Origin: Cyanophora paradoxa
Lineage: Eukaryota; Glaucocystophyceae; Cyanophorales; Cyanophoraceae
DNA length: 64,000 nucleotides
NCBI GenBank assembly: GCA_004431415.1
Contig: QPMI01000542.1
Coordinates: 1 to 64,000, forward strand
Reading direction: 5' to 3'
The position numbers were made by a program, and so were the translations under genes. The notes under the pieces are model-generated. The model was not told the origin of the DNA and did no database searches. It saw only the letters and a list, made by a program, of their open reading frames with translations. Of the stretch, positions 42,601-55,600 are shown piece after piece (within the stretch, counting starts at the first letter, position 1; every line of letters starts with the position of its first letter).

Positions 42601-43016
42601 CTGATCTGATCCGGTCCGGGGTACAGTAACCGGGACCGGCGCTGACTTCGTTCGCAGATCCTGGCGCAGTTCGGCGAGCGCGGGGAGGCGCCGACCTGGG
42701 CGCAGCTCATCGCCGAGATGACCGCGTGGCTCCAGGTGCGCTCGCGGCTGCCGGGCGAGCAGCGCGGGCGGGTGGCGGGCGGGGAAAGGGGATGGAGGAT
42801 AGATAGAGAGAGAGGCTGACTAGGTCGCTATCTAGGGGAGCGCTTAAGAGAAAAACATTTCCAGAGCAGCTCACTTGGCTTATCTTAGCTTAGCCTTTTC
42901 CAGAACAGCTTCCTTAGCTTACTTTCGCGCGCGCGCAGGACAACGACTACGAGCAGCTGCCGCAGCTCTCGACCTCCTTCCCGATGGACCCCACCACGGA
43001 AGCCTTCCTCCTGTGA
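39690..43016 (+). CDS. Type I metacaspase with long Gly/Tyr-rich insert, 13 exons
   Basis: Metacaspases are Cys-His peptidases that cut after Arg or Lys. The p20 domain has AVHVAISYKHDEDNFLPGC, the catalytic His in FTFSGHGGQ and the catalytic Cys in DCCHSGTG. The p10 domain has ISGCKDEQCSADTFEEG and GAMTFALHK. The amino prodomain is Pro-rich with repeated PPPPP, as in type I enzymes. About 350 residues of Gly/Tyr/Ala/Pro-rich sequence lie between p20 and p10 (41,431-42,480). Exons: 39,690-39,983; 40,046-40,207; 40,235-40,395; 40,453-~40,550; 40,589-40,612; 40,715-40,805; 40,902-40,932; 41,010-41,098; 41,171-41,218; 41,301-41,361; 41,431-42,593; 42,658-42,735; 42,939-43,016. Most donors are GTGCG. 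Frames join at all these junctions except the one near 40,550, which is unresolved. Confidence 0.93.
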
Positions 43017-43646
43017 GGAGGCGCCGGGGGCCGGGCGGGCGCGCGAGGCTGGATCCGGAGTGCGCGCGCGCGTGTCTAGACCGAATGAATAATGGGAACC
43101 GTATACACCTAGACCTACTGGACTGGATTGCTTTGGGCGAGGCGCCGGGGGGCGGCCGGAAGCGTGGGGCGACGACGTCGACGAGATGAATGTGATCATG
43201 ATAGCTTTGAGGCCCGGCCCGGCCCGGCCCGGCGACCACGCGCGAGTGATCGGCGGCACGGTCGCGTTCACTGTTACTAGTATTAGCTAGTGCTACTACT
43301 GATTCTCAGATCTAGAGTCCACTACAAGCCTATTAGCACTGTTTCATCCAATACTATGCATATGATAGAATTCGAACAACGTCGACGGCTGCACTCAATA
43401 CCACCATGCGAATTCGAAGTTACAACACACATGCGAATTCAAAGCGTGGCGCGACAATCTAATACTAGCACTAGCCTGGTATGGAAGGATGCAACGTCTC
43501 TATTCTTCTCGATGTCCTGAAGAGAAGGGAAGCTCTACAATCTTTCGAAAAACTCGAATCGCAGCGTAGGGGCAGCGGAAACCACGCTGGGAGCGGTGCC
43601 CGAGGCAGGGGCCGGGGCCGGGGCCGGGGCCGGGGCCGAGGTCCGC
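43017..43646. other. Intergenic region between convergent genes
   Basis: The metacaspase ends at 43,016 and the receptor gene ends on the other strand at 43,647. The middle is more AT-rich. No gene or clear terminator was recognised. Confidence 0.5.
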
Positions 43647-46600
43647 TTAGAGCGGGGCGGGCAGCGATGAAGAGGGCTCCGGCGGCTGCGGGAGCAGAGA
43701 AGGCTCCAACGGCGGGGCGGCGACGGCGGCCAGGCTCGGAGAGGCGACGGCCTGGGGGTACGCCTGCCCCTGGAGGGGTGGCGAGAGGGGCGCAAGGGGC
43801 GGGAGGGCGCGGGGGCGCGGGTTGATGGGCGGGAGGCCGCTTGGGGGGGCGGGCCGGAGGGGAGAGGCGGGGGCCAGCGGGGGTAGGGCCCGCGGGGGCG
43901 TCCCGCCCGCCTGGGCGTACCCCAGGGAGGCCCGCCTGGGGGGTACGGGGTCCAGGGTGGGTACAGGCGGCGGAAGTGGCTGGCGGAGGAGGGCGGCGAG
44001 GGGGGGTACGGATCCCGTGGCGGCGGCGTACGCCCCAAGCATGACGCGGTCCAGTATTGCCGCCTCCACAGAGGGCGTCCCCCCCTCGGGGGGTACGCCG
44101 GCGGTCGCCAGGGAGGACAAGCCTTCCTGGGGTACCGGGGGTTCGGCGTGCAACAGGGGGTACGGGTCGCCGGAGGAAGAGGGGGGCGCCCCCACGGAGG
44201 GGGTAGGGGGGGCCAGGGAGGGGGCACCGGAGGCTGCCCGCATGAACGGCGAGTCCCGGCCGGCCCCCCAAGAGGGGGTACCGACAGGCAAGGGGGAGGG
44301 GGCGATGGTGGTCTGGCCGGCGCCGGAGGAGGGGGTACCGATCGCGACCCCTCGAGTCTCGGCGTGGACGACGAGAGTCGAGGCGGGGCTCCGCTCCGGG
44401 TCCTCAGGTGAGCCCGAGTGCAGACGGGGTACACCCTCCTCCGGGTCCGGGTCCGTGCCGGGTACGCTGTCCCTCCGGAAGGGCCGCCCCGCCCCCCCGG
44501 CCGGCTCCGCCGCGCTCGCCGGCCGCTGCACGCGGCGGCGCCTGAGCCGCTGGGCGAATCGGGGCACTCCCCTGCGCGGGGGTACGCGTGAGTCAAAAAG
44601 AAAAAAAAGAAAGGGGGTACAGGATTACAGTACCTGCCGAAGAGGTGCTCTATGGCGCGCTTCTCGGCGGCGCTCGCGTTCCTGACTAGCGCGCCCGCCG
44701 CCGCCTGAGGAAAGAAAGAGAGTAAGAAGAAGAGGGGAAGTTGGTTGGGCGGGGTACAGGGTTGAATGGTACAGGGGTACGCGCCTGGTGGCGGGGATCG
44801 GGGAGCAGGAGGCTCGGGACCTGCCCGGATCGAATTCGAATTCGAATTCGAATTCGAATTCAAATTTGAATTCAAATCCGGGGGGGTACGCACGACGCGG
44901 CGCCCCTCGGCCACCAGCGCGTCGGCGTGGCTCGCGAGCGACTCCGCCAGCTGCCCCGGGATCGAATCAGATCAGATCAGATCGAACTTTTATCCGATTT
45001 TTGGTGGATCTCTTAGGTGCTGATCTAAGGTGGATGATTGATCCTAGGTGCTGAAACTCAAATTATTCCATCTGATTTCAGGAGGACGTTAGGGAGGGCG
45101 GGGGTGTACCTCGGCGAACTGCTCGCGCTCCGAGGCCGCCGCCGCGCCGCCCTCCTCGCGATCGCCCCCGGCCTCTGCAAAGAAGAAGAAGAAGAAGAAT
45201 AAGGGACGAGCTAAGTAAAGGAAAGAATGAAGGAAGAAGGAAGAAAGGGGGGAATGCTGGCGCCCCGCACGCACGCACCGCTCTCGCCGCGGCTGGGGCG
45301 GCGGGCCTGGTCCCGGGCCTGGGCCTCGCGGGCGGGCGCCGGCGCCGGCGCCGGCGCCATCGCGAACCACAGCGCGATGGAGGCCATGGACCTGGCGGGG
45401 CGGGGCGGGGTGGGGCGGGGTGGGGTATACGTAAGACGAGGAAGAGCAGGACAGGACAGAAAACAGGGCCCTCGGGGGCGAGGGGGGGGGGGGGGGGGGA
45501 GGGCCTGCGGGAGAAGCCGGCTCTCCCTTGGGTCGGGATCCTTCAAGATAAAACGCCTAGACGGCCCCTCCCTAGAGATTCTCGGATCGGATCGGATCTG
45601 CGGGGGCGGGGCGGACCTGCGGGAGAAGCCGGCGCGGGGGACCTTCTCGAAGGGCGGGCTCGCCTCGGCCGCCGCCGCCGCCAGCCGGCTGCCCGGGGGA
45701 GAAGGAGACGCGAGTCAGCGGGGGGCGCGCGAGAGAGTGAGGGGCGGGAGAGCGAGGAGGCGCTCTGTAATCTTTCCAAGCCAATTCTAAGACGGACCTG
45801 CCGACGAAGGCGGAGAGGCAGACGAGGAGGAGGAGGAGCTATAAGTTCTAAGCTATCATGCTTAATTGTATCGTACAAGCTATAATCTATAAGCTATAAG
45901 CTATAATATATAAGCTATAAGATATAAGATATAAGATATAAGCTATAAGCTATAAGCTATGAGCCAGAAACTTATTATAAGCTCTCACCTGTCGACGAAG
46001 GCGGAGAGGCAGACGAGGAGGAGGACGAGGACGGCGGCGACGAAGGAGAAGAGCGTGAACCACGTCATCACGTCCTGCACGTACCCCTCCAGCCCTGCGG
46101 GGGGGGGGGGGGGGGGGGGGAAGGCGTGAGCGAGCGAGCGAGCGAGTGCGTGGGACGCCGCTCTCTCGAATCGAATCGAGGCGGGGGCACCGCCGGAGAC
46201 GAGGACGGTCTCCGGAGGAGCAGGGTGTAGAGGGGAGAAGGATCGGTGCGGGTTTCATGTCTATCATGTCTATCAATATCCATCTACGCGCACCGCCGGA
46301 GACGAAGACGGTGGAGGCGAAGAGGATGATCGCGTTCGCCAGGACTGCCCAAGGCCGGCTCAAGAGAAAAGCCTCGGGCCGGGGCGGGGCCGGGGGCGGG
46401 GGGGGGGGGGGGGGGGGCGCACAGGCGATGGAGATGGCGGCGTTGAGGCGGCGCGTGGGGAAGGGCCCGAACGCCACCGTCAGCAGCAGCGAGCCTGCGG
46501 TTGCGGGGGAGGAGGGAGGAAGGGGAGCTCAGGAGAGAACTCGGAGAACTCGGATGAGCGCCAGAGAGAGCAGGAGAGAGCTAGGCCTTTCAGCTTTCAA

Positions 46601-49600
46601 GACGGATGTTTGATTAAAGAGAGCTTAGAGAAGCTTAGAGAAGCAAGGCGTGCTCTTGTGCTTTCGAGCGGGGCGTTGCGCGGGAGCGGGGCGCGGGGGT
46701 CGGAACGCGGGGCGAGCGGACCGACGATAACGAGCATTAAACATGTTAAAGAAGCGGCTAGAGTCTTGCATTCACATATAGTAAAAGAAGCTTCTGGGGG
46801 GCGGGGGCGGGGGCCTGGGGCGGGGGCGGACCGACTACGACGAGCATGGAGAAGTAGGCATTTAACATGTTAAAGAAGCGGCTAGAGCTCTATCGTCTCA
46901 ACCAAGTAACGATAACGATGACATGTTAAAGAAGCGGCTAGAGTTCTTCTATAGGGTGCGGGGGCGGACCGACGATGACGAGCATGGAGAAGTAGGCGCG
47001 GTTGAGGATCGCGTCCCCCGCCGCCCGCGTCTGAGTGAGGACACCAGGGCGGGTGAGAGGCGAGGGGGCGAGGAAGGGGCAGATGCGTAGGCGTGCGCGG
47101 AGAAGGCCGGGGGGAGGAAGGCGAGGGGGCGAGGAGGAGGCAAGGATCTCTGAGGACCGCCGAGGTCTCGCTCGAGGGCAGGGCACATGGCCGGGAGAGC
47201 CCTGGGCGGGGGCCGGGGCGGAGGCTGGCGCGGATCTCTAAGGATCCAAGAATATCTGTCTCTAGCGATCCCAGGGTCTCTCTCTCACCTGGCCGGGGGC
47301 CGGGGCGGAGGCAAAGATTTATCTCTATGGATCCAAGGATATCTATCTCTAAGGGTCCCAGGGTCTCTCTCTCACCTGGCCGGGGGAGCCCTGGGCGGGG
47401 GCCGGGGCGGAGGCGGCGCCGTAGACGTTGATGAGGACGAGGAGGAGCTTGCGCGCCAGCACCAGAACCTGCCCGGCGGGTTTTTTACGGTTTGTATGTG
47501 TTCTTATTGCGTTTGTGTGTGAGGGGCAGAGGTCAGAAGCCGAAGAGCGTTCTATGCGTCGGCAGCACTAGGAGTCGGCATCGAAGGTTCAAGAAGGCTT
47601 CGGGCTTCGGGGCGAGGAGCGGACCGCGAAGCGGGCATCGGCGACCGCGAAGCGGGCATCGGGCATTCTAGTGCAAGATGCTTCTAGCTTTCATTTAGGG
47701 GCGGCATGGGGCTTCAGGGCGCACCTCCCGCCAGGCGCAGCCCGGCCTAAACACTTCTAGCTTGAAGAGCATTGCTTCTAACTTTCTTCTAGATCCTTCT
47801 AGCTTCTAAAACCTTCTAGCCTCTAAACGGGGCTCCTAGATGCTTTTAGACGGACTAGAAGCTAGGATGCTAGAGGGCCTAAGAAGCTGGCATTGCCGCC
47901 CCGCCCTTCTAGCTCCTAGCTCTAATTTAGGGGGCTAAGGCGCGTACCTCCCACCAGGCGCAGCCGGGACGGTAGCGGGCGGTGAGGTACTCGCCCACGT
48001 GCGCCCCGATCGGCGTCCGCGCCCCGTGCGCGTCCTGTCGCACGGCCCCCCGCGTGAGGCGAGGGCGAGGGGGGAGCGACAGCTGCAGGACGAGGCGATC
48101 GGACGAGGAGGCTTTATCCGGTGCCGGGCGGGGCGGGGCTGCCCCCCCTCTCTATGAATCTGGGGCGGGAGGGGCCGAAGGGGCCGCACGTCGAGGGGCG
48201 GGAGGGGCCGCTCTATCTCTATGTATCTAGATCTCCCCCTCTCTACGTATCTGGGGCGGGGCGGGGCGGGGAGGGGGCGGGCCGCACGTCTATAGAGCGG
48301 GGGCTCTGCTCTATGCCGGGCGGGGCGGGGATCTCTGCTCTATCTTCCTGGGCCGGGAGGGGCCGGGGCGCACGTCGAGGGCCGGGGTGGTGGAGCGCCG
48401 CTTCGAGGGCCGCCACTCGTCCTCCGCAAGCTGCCGCGGCGGGGGGGGCCGTCAGATGCGCCCGGGCAAGCTCTAAGCTCTAAGATCTCAAGCTCTAAGG
48501 CGGAACTAAGCTGCCCGCCCCGTCAGATGCGCCCGGGCAAGCCCGCGGCGCCGCGGTTTTGCATCTCATCTAAGGCGAGGCAGGAGGCGAGGCAGGAGTT
48601 GTTCTTGGGGGGCGGGCGGGGCGGGCACGGTGCCGTCGACGCCGCGCCGCGTTCTAGGATTTAAGATCTAATTCCTAAGATCCAGGATCAAGGGCGGGGC
48701 AGGGGGGGGCCGCACGGTGCCGTCGACGACGGAGCCGTCGCGGAGGAGCCGCCCGCTGCCCCCCGGATCCGTCGACTGCACCTGCGCGCGCCACCCGCCA
48801 TAAATAGGGAGTCGGAGAGAGTCCAGGGTGCCGGCTTCAACGGCGGGGCGGGGGGCGTGGGGGTGCGGACGCGGCGGGCGGGGAGGACGACGTCCTAGTC
48901 TAGGGCCTAGACTAGGGCGAGGACTAGGCCCTAGGCCCTAGCTAGGACACAGGCGGGGCGTGGCGGGCGGGGACGGACGCGGCGGGCGGCGAGGACTAGG
49001 CCCCTTGCCCTAGGGCCTAGGGCTAGGACACGGGCGGGGCTGGAGAGCGTGGGGGACGGACGCGGCGGGCGGGGAGTACGGAGCTGGAGAAAGCTACAAA
49101 CAGACTAGGTCTAGCCTAGGTCTAGCCTAGGAGGCGGGGCAGGGCGTGGGGGGCCGAGGCCGGCGTGAGGCGAGGAGAGGGGGGGGGGGGGGGGGGGGGG
49201 GGCGTGGGGGGTAACGGACGCGGCGGGCGGGTAGGACGACAGAGCGGACGACGAGGGCGGCGAGGCCGAGGGGCAGGCCCACCACGTAGCCCCCGATCGC
49301 CACTGCCCGGCGGAGGAGCAGTTAGATCGCCGCTGCGTCGGGGCGGGATCGGAGGCGGGTGTGGGGCTGGGGCGCACGGGCGGCGGCGACGCGGAGCTTG
49401 GGCCACACGGGGTCCTCCATCGAGCTGCCCGAGGCGTGAGGCGAGGCGAGGCGAGGTGGGAGGGGCGCGCGCGGGGGCGGCTCGAGCGACTCGGGCCCAG
49501 TACGTACACCTCTAGCATCGGCTTCACTAGGCCCCTCCGGCCTCATCGGGCCCCCGGACCGCGCGCACCGCAAGACAAAGGGATAGCTCCAAATCTAATC

Positions 49601-52600
49601 CCTCCCGCCCCCGCCCCGCGCCCGGCCCGGACCGCGCGCACCACAAGACGGAGGGCTCGGAGGCGAGGTCTAGTCTAGTCTAGTCTAGTAGACCCGGCCC
49701 CTCCAGTAGGCCCGGCCCCCGCCGCGCGCACCAGAGGACGGAGGGCTCGGAGGCGAGGTCTAGTCTAGTCTAGTCTAGTCTAGTAGACCCGCCCCCTCTA
49801 GTAGACCCGGCCCGGGCCGCGCGCACCAGAGGACGGAGGGCTCGGAGGCGAGGTAGCGGGTGCCGTCGGGGGCCTCCACGCACGCGAACGGCTCCAGCGC
49901 CGTCGAGCACAGCTGGGGGGGGGGAGGGGCGGGGTCAGATGGGGCCGAGGTCGGAGTGGGCTACGGGGGCGCGGGCGCGGGCGCGGTCGGAGGAGGCCCG
50001 CTGCGGAAAATCCAGTAGGCATTCTACCTATTTTCTAGTAGGAAGCGATGCTACATATCCGCTAGCACCCCTTCCCTTCGCCCTAGAGCTAGCAGCGCGG
50101 GGCGGACATGGACTCTAGGGAGGATGGAGACAGCAAATCTAGTCTCTAGATCTGCTCAGCGGCTCTGGTACGAATAAATAATACGTAAGAGCAGCGCGGG
50201 GCACCTGGACGTAGGCGAGGATGAGGAACTGGGCCATGGTGCGCGCGAGCCGCCGCGCCCGCGAGCGCCACTCGGCGCGCCGCTGCTCCGGCGGCTGCAT
50301 CGCCTTCCCGTGGCCCGCCTGCGGGGGGAGGGGAGGGGAGGGGGGGAAGGAGGGTGGGTCAGGGAGAGAGAGCTAACGCAGTCTAATTGTGGCGCCCAAT
50401 CTGAGATAAACATCCGAGCAGATCTAGAGGGCGGGCGGGGCGGGCCTGGGTGAAGAGGGCACGCTTCTATAGGATCCAGCCCAGCCTATTCAAATCTAAT
50501 AAGCGCGCCGCGTCCCCCTTATAATAGCATCCACGATTAACATCCGAGCAGATCTAGAGGAGGGCGGGGCGTGGCGTGGCGCGTCCCTCTAGTAATAGCA
50601 TCCAATCTACGTTCTACGATAGGATCTAATATACGCGTCCCTCTGTCTATGAAGAAAGCTCTTAGCATCCGATCCACGACGAGAACCCGAGCGGAGGAGG
50701 GCGGGGCGGGGCGGACGTGGGTGAAGAGGGCAGCGTGGAAGTAGTCGCGGGCGGCGAGGGCCCCCGCGAAGGCCACACACGCCGCCCCGAACAGGAACGG
50801 GCTGCGCGGTGCAGGAGGGAGCGCCGGCGCGTCAGTCTCGGGACGGGAGCGCCGGGGAGGGAGAGAGAAGGCCCTTAATTTCCTAGGGGTTCGGGGGGCG
50901 GGCGGGCGGGCGGGCGGGTAGCCTAGGCCCCTCCTGAGGACCGTGCGTGTGGGCGGCTCACCTGAGGGCCATGACGCTCCAGCGGATGAGGAGGGCGTTG
51001 CCCCCGAGGTTGCACTCCGGGTGCTGCACGCGCCCGAGAGTCGGAGGGGCGGGGCGGGTAGTAGGGGCGGGGCCGAGTCGGGGAGGGGAGGGGAGGGGAG
51101 GGGCCGAGAGGGAGTCAGAGAGGTTCTTCGACTAAATTAGATGTCGCTCAGTTTAGGTTCTCAGTAGATTCGATTCGATTGGGCGGGGCCGGGGCGGAGG
51201 CGGGGCCGGGGCGGACGAGGAGCTGTAGGTTGAGGGGGCTGGACTTATGTTCTCACTAGATTCGATTATAATTAGAGGAGAATCTACAGCTACTAGACCG
51301 GATCTCTTCGGGCCGGGGCGGGGCGGGGCGGGGCGGGGCGGGGCGGGGCGGGGCCGGGGCAGACGAAGAGTCGGGAGTTATCTATGTTCTCACTAAATTC
51401 AATTATGATTAGATTCACTAGAATCCCTTTGGGGCGGGGCGGGGGGGGGGGGGGGGGGGGGCGGGGGGCGAGGGGGGGGCGGGGCGGGGGGGGGGGGGGG
51501 GGCGCACGAGGAGCTGGAGGTTGAGGTTGGAGAAGGAGAGGGCGGCGAGGAGGTTCCGCACGGGCGCCGGCCACGGCGCCCCCGCCAGGTTGAACACCGC
51601 CATCACTGGGGGGGGGGGGGGGGGGGGGGGCGGGGGAGTCAGGCGAGAGATCTCTCTCTAATCGAATAGGCTGCGAGAGGGGCTCGGCGACGCGCGGGGC
51701 CGGCTCGGAACCTAAGAAGAAGCCAGGTTTCCAACCCGACCCGTTCAAATTCAGCCGGGGGCGCGCGCGGGCCCTGGACGAAGGCGAAGGCCTTCTTCGC
51801 AGGTTGCGCCGCGGGCTAGAGCCCGTCTAAGTGATCGAATCTAGCCCTCCGACCCGACCCATTTCGACCCCAGCGAGCCCGGCGTGGTGGCGGACCCTGG
51901 ACGAAGGCAAAGGCCTCGGTGAGGGTGGTGAGGGTCTCCGAGGGCTTCCGTGCCGAGCTCCGGTAGAGCACCGCGAACAGCGCCACGAACAGCACCGGCA
52001 CCTGCCGCGAGGCGGCGGCGGCGTTAGCTGTGGGTAGGTGGAGCGGAGAGAGTCTGAGACGGCTAGAATTCAGGCCTCTAAGCAGCGTCAAGGCGTCAAG
52101 TGTCGGCGTCAAGTGTACGTAGGTTGGGGTCGTCTGTCTGATGGATGGATGGAGAGGATCCGAGCGGCTAAACGCTAAGAGCAACTCGGGTAACTATCTT
52201 ATACGTGTGGCATCTCGGGAGAAGCGGGGGGAGGGGGGGGGTACCACGATGAAGAGGACGAAGCGCTGGTCGTCCGGGCACTCTGCGGGGAGGGAGGGGG
52301 TACCGGAACCGGGCAGAAGTCAGAGGCCAGACGGGCACGGGGGGAAGAGTCGGCAGGGGGCGGGGCGGGGCGCGCGGTAGCAGCGGCCGGCGAGGCGGTA
52401 GTAGGCGGGGCCCTCCGCCGACGCCTGCCCGCACTCCGCGCACCCCGCGCCCCTGTCCCCGGGCCCCCGGCCCGGTCAGGAGCGTGGACGTGAGAGGCAG
52501 GACTTAGGTGCCCGCTGGCGCAGAGGCATCCCACTTTAATAAGCTTAGAAGCTTAGTAAGCACAAGAGCTTCAACCGTGAAGCTACAGAATCTTGAGCTC

Positions 52601-55600
52601 CAGAAGCTTCAGAAGATAACAGCTTAAGAAGCATTAGCTTTAAAAGGTTTCAAAGAGCTTGGGGCGTCCGAGTTCAGCTTTCGAGGCCTCAGGGGCGGGC
52701 GGGGGCGGGGCCGCACGCGTAGCCGCGGGCGCAGCGGTTAGGGCCGCCGAGGCTTAAAAGGGTTTAAAGAGCTTGGAGCGTCCAAGGTTTTAAAGAGCTT
52801 GGAGGTTTTAAAGAGCTTTGGTTTTTAAAAGATTTAGATTTAGAAACTCAAAGCTCCGGCTTTAGGAGCCTATAGCTTTGGATTGGTTTGGGCGGGCGGG
52901 GGCGCACGCGTAGCCGCGGGCGCAGCGGTTGGGCCCGCCGAGGCAGGCGTCCTAAGCTTTCCTAGAAACCTCTGGCCTCTAGAAATCGGACGGCCTAAGA
53001 ATCTTGAGCTTCAGAAGCTAACAGCTTTAGAAGCTTTAGCTCTAAAAGGCTTAGAAGCTTGGAGCTTTGGGCGGGCGCGGGCGCACGCGTAGCCACGGGC
53101 GCAGCGGTTGGGGCCCCCGAGGCAGGCGTCCGCGGGGATGCAGGGCCGCACCGCCAGCGACCCGGGGTTCGCGCTGCGACCAAAGAAGAAGGACAATCAG
53201 TAATAGTAAGGGGCCTAAGCCTAAGCACTCTATCTCTTCTCTTCTTATTCCCTCTACCATCTTATTCTTCTGGAGGGAGGGGGGTACGCACTCGACGATC
53301 CAGAAGCCCGGGGCGGCGAGGGGCCGCGCGGCGCCGCGGGGGCAGAGGGTGCCCAGGGGGCACGCCACGCACGCCGCCGCCGCCCACGCCGCCGAGGAGG
53401 AGGCGGAGGAGGCGGCGGAGGTGCCGTTACCGAGGGGCGCGCTCTGCCGAGGGAGGGAGGGCCCACCGCGCATCAGCACAGTCAGTCGATCGCGGTCCCT
53501 ATCGATAGATAGATACGTTGATGGAATAGTCGCCACTTTACGATGTGAGAAAGAGCTCTGTAGAGTTCTAGGGGCAGAAGGCGGGGGGCGGGTTGGGAGG
53601 TGTGGAGGTGGTGGGGAGGTGGGGGTGGGGGGGTGGGTGGGTGGGGTGGGGGGTAGTGGGGGCGTCCATGAATTCGAAGCTCGAATTCGAAGTGAGCTAA
53701 TCTCCTAGCTCATCACCGGGCGGGCACGGGCGCTGGAGGGGGAGGGGGGGGGAGGGGGGAGGGGGGTACCCTGGTAGTCGAAGTGGACGGCGTCGTGGTC
53801 GCCGGAGGGTCCCCCGTGGAAGGCCCGCCGCCCGTTCGACACCCGCACCTGCCGCGAAGCTCAGATCAGATCCGATCCGATCCGATCCGATCCGAATCGG
53901 TTGCATCTGATCTGAGCGCTGACCTGGGCCTCGCGGGGCCGCGAGGGCGGCGCCACGCACACGACCTGGCGGGTTGAACCAGATCAGATCAGATCGAATC
54001 AGATTGGATTGGATTGGGTCGGATCGGATCGGGTTGGGTCGGATCAGATTGGATTGGATCGGATTGGATTGGATCGGATCACATCCGATGAGATCGGATC
54101 AGAGCGGATTAGATCGGATTAGATCGGATCGGATTGGATCGATTCGGATGAGATCAGATCAGATCAGGCCGGATCAGATCAGAGCCGATCCACGGCCTCC
54201 TATCTAATCCGGCCCCCTCCGCGCGCACCCTGGAGGGGTCGAGGCCCCTCCTATCTATCTACGGCCCTCGACCCTCCTCCCCTCCTACGGACCCTCCTAT
54301 ATATCGATGGCCCTCGACCCTCCTCTCCTCTTCTTCCACCGCCCCGCCCCGCGCACCGTGAAGGCGTCCACGAGGGTTCCGGGGACGACGGCGACGGGGC
54401 CCGCGGCGGTCGAGAAGGTCCCGTTGGGGCCCAGGTCCGCCGGCGCCAGGATCACCTGCGGGGGCGGGGGGTCACGCCTCAGCCGGGCCTCAGATATCTC
54501 AGATAGAGAAGCTTGGATAGAAGCTTAGATAGCAAGGTCGGGGTTTTTGCACATCGCCTCCGCTAGATGCCGCGGCGCCGCTTCGGCGGGCGGGGCGGGG
54601 GGAGGGGAGGGGCGGGGCGGGACGCAGACGTCGGTGCCGGGGCGCTAGATAGAAGCTTGGATAGATAGATTGTTGCGCTAGATGGGGCGCCTTCTTAGCC
54701 CGGCGCTGAGCCCGGCCCCTTGGCTAAGCTAGACGCCGCGTCACATGCATCCGCTAGACCTCGTAAAGGGAGGGCGGAGGAGGGGCGGGGCGGGGCGCGT
54801 ACGCCGGTGCCGAGGGCGGCGGGGGCGAAGGCGCAGGAGAGGTGCGGCGAGGCCACCAGCTCCCGGGCCCTGCGGGCGGCCACTGTCAGAACTCTTATAG
54901 CTTAATAAGACGGCCTGAACGCTTATTAGTAACTATAGAAAGCGGCCCCGCCGGTTAGTCAGGCCGAACGAGCTTCTTTCGGTGGCGGGCGGCGCGCTCC
55001 GCGCTGCTTCCAAGCGAGCGGGCGGGCGGGCGGGCGGGCGGGCCCCGAAAGCGGGGCCAAGCAAGCTTGACTGACTAGAGTCGGGGCGGGGGGGCGGGCG
55101 GGCGGGGGCGGGGGGCGGGGGCGGGGGGCCGGGCACCGGACGGTGACGGGGAGGCCGCCGCCGGCGGGGACGGCCCGCGGCGAGACAGACTCCACGGCCG
55201 GCGGCACTGCGCGGGCGGGGCAGTCAGCTAGAATCTTACATCTTAAATCTTAAGATCTTAGATCTATAGATCTTCTTCTTCTATAGATCTTAAATTTTAA
55301 TCTATAGGTCTTGAACTTTAAAGCTTTGAGCTTCAAAGACGGACTCTACGGCCGGCGGCACTGCGAGGGCGGCCGGGCGCGGGGCGGGGCGGGGCGGGGC
55401 GGTCAGTAGAGATCTCAAGCTTGGAGCTTTTTCTTCTTCTTCTGAAAGGGCGCGGCGCTGCGACACGGCGCGTCTCTCGCACCGGGGGACGCGCCCAGAT
55501 CTTAAACTTCTATATATATCTTATAGATCTTCTATAGATCTTATAGATCTTGTATAGAGTCCCTTCAGCTTTTTCGGCGCACCGACGGTGATGGGGACCA

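Noticed and set aside
41219-42604. Alternative 461-codon plus-strand frame over the metacaspase
   Set aside because: It conflicts with the spliced frame that carries the catalytic and p10 motifs.
45838-45970. Telomere-like repeat
   Set aside because: The TATAAGC heptamer is not a telomere motif and sits inside an intron.
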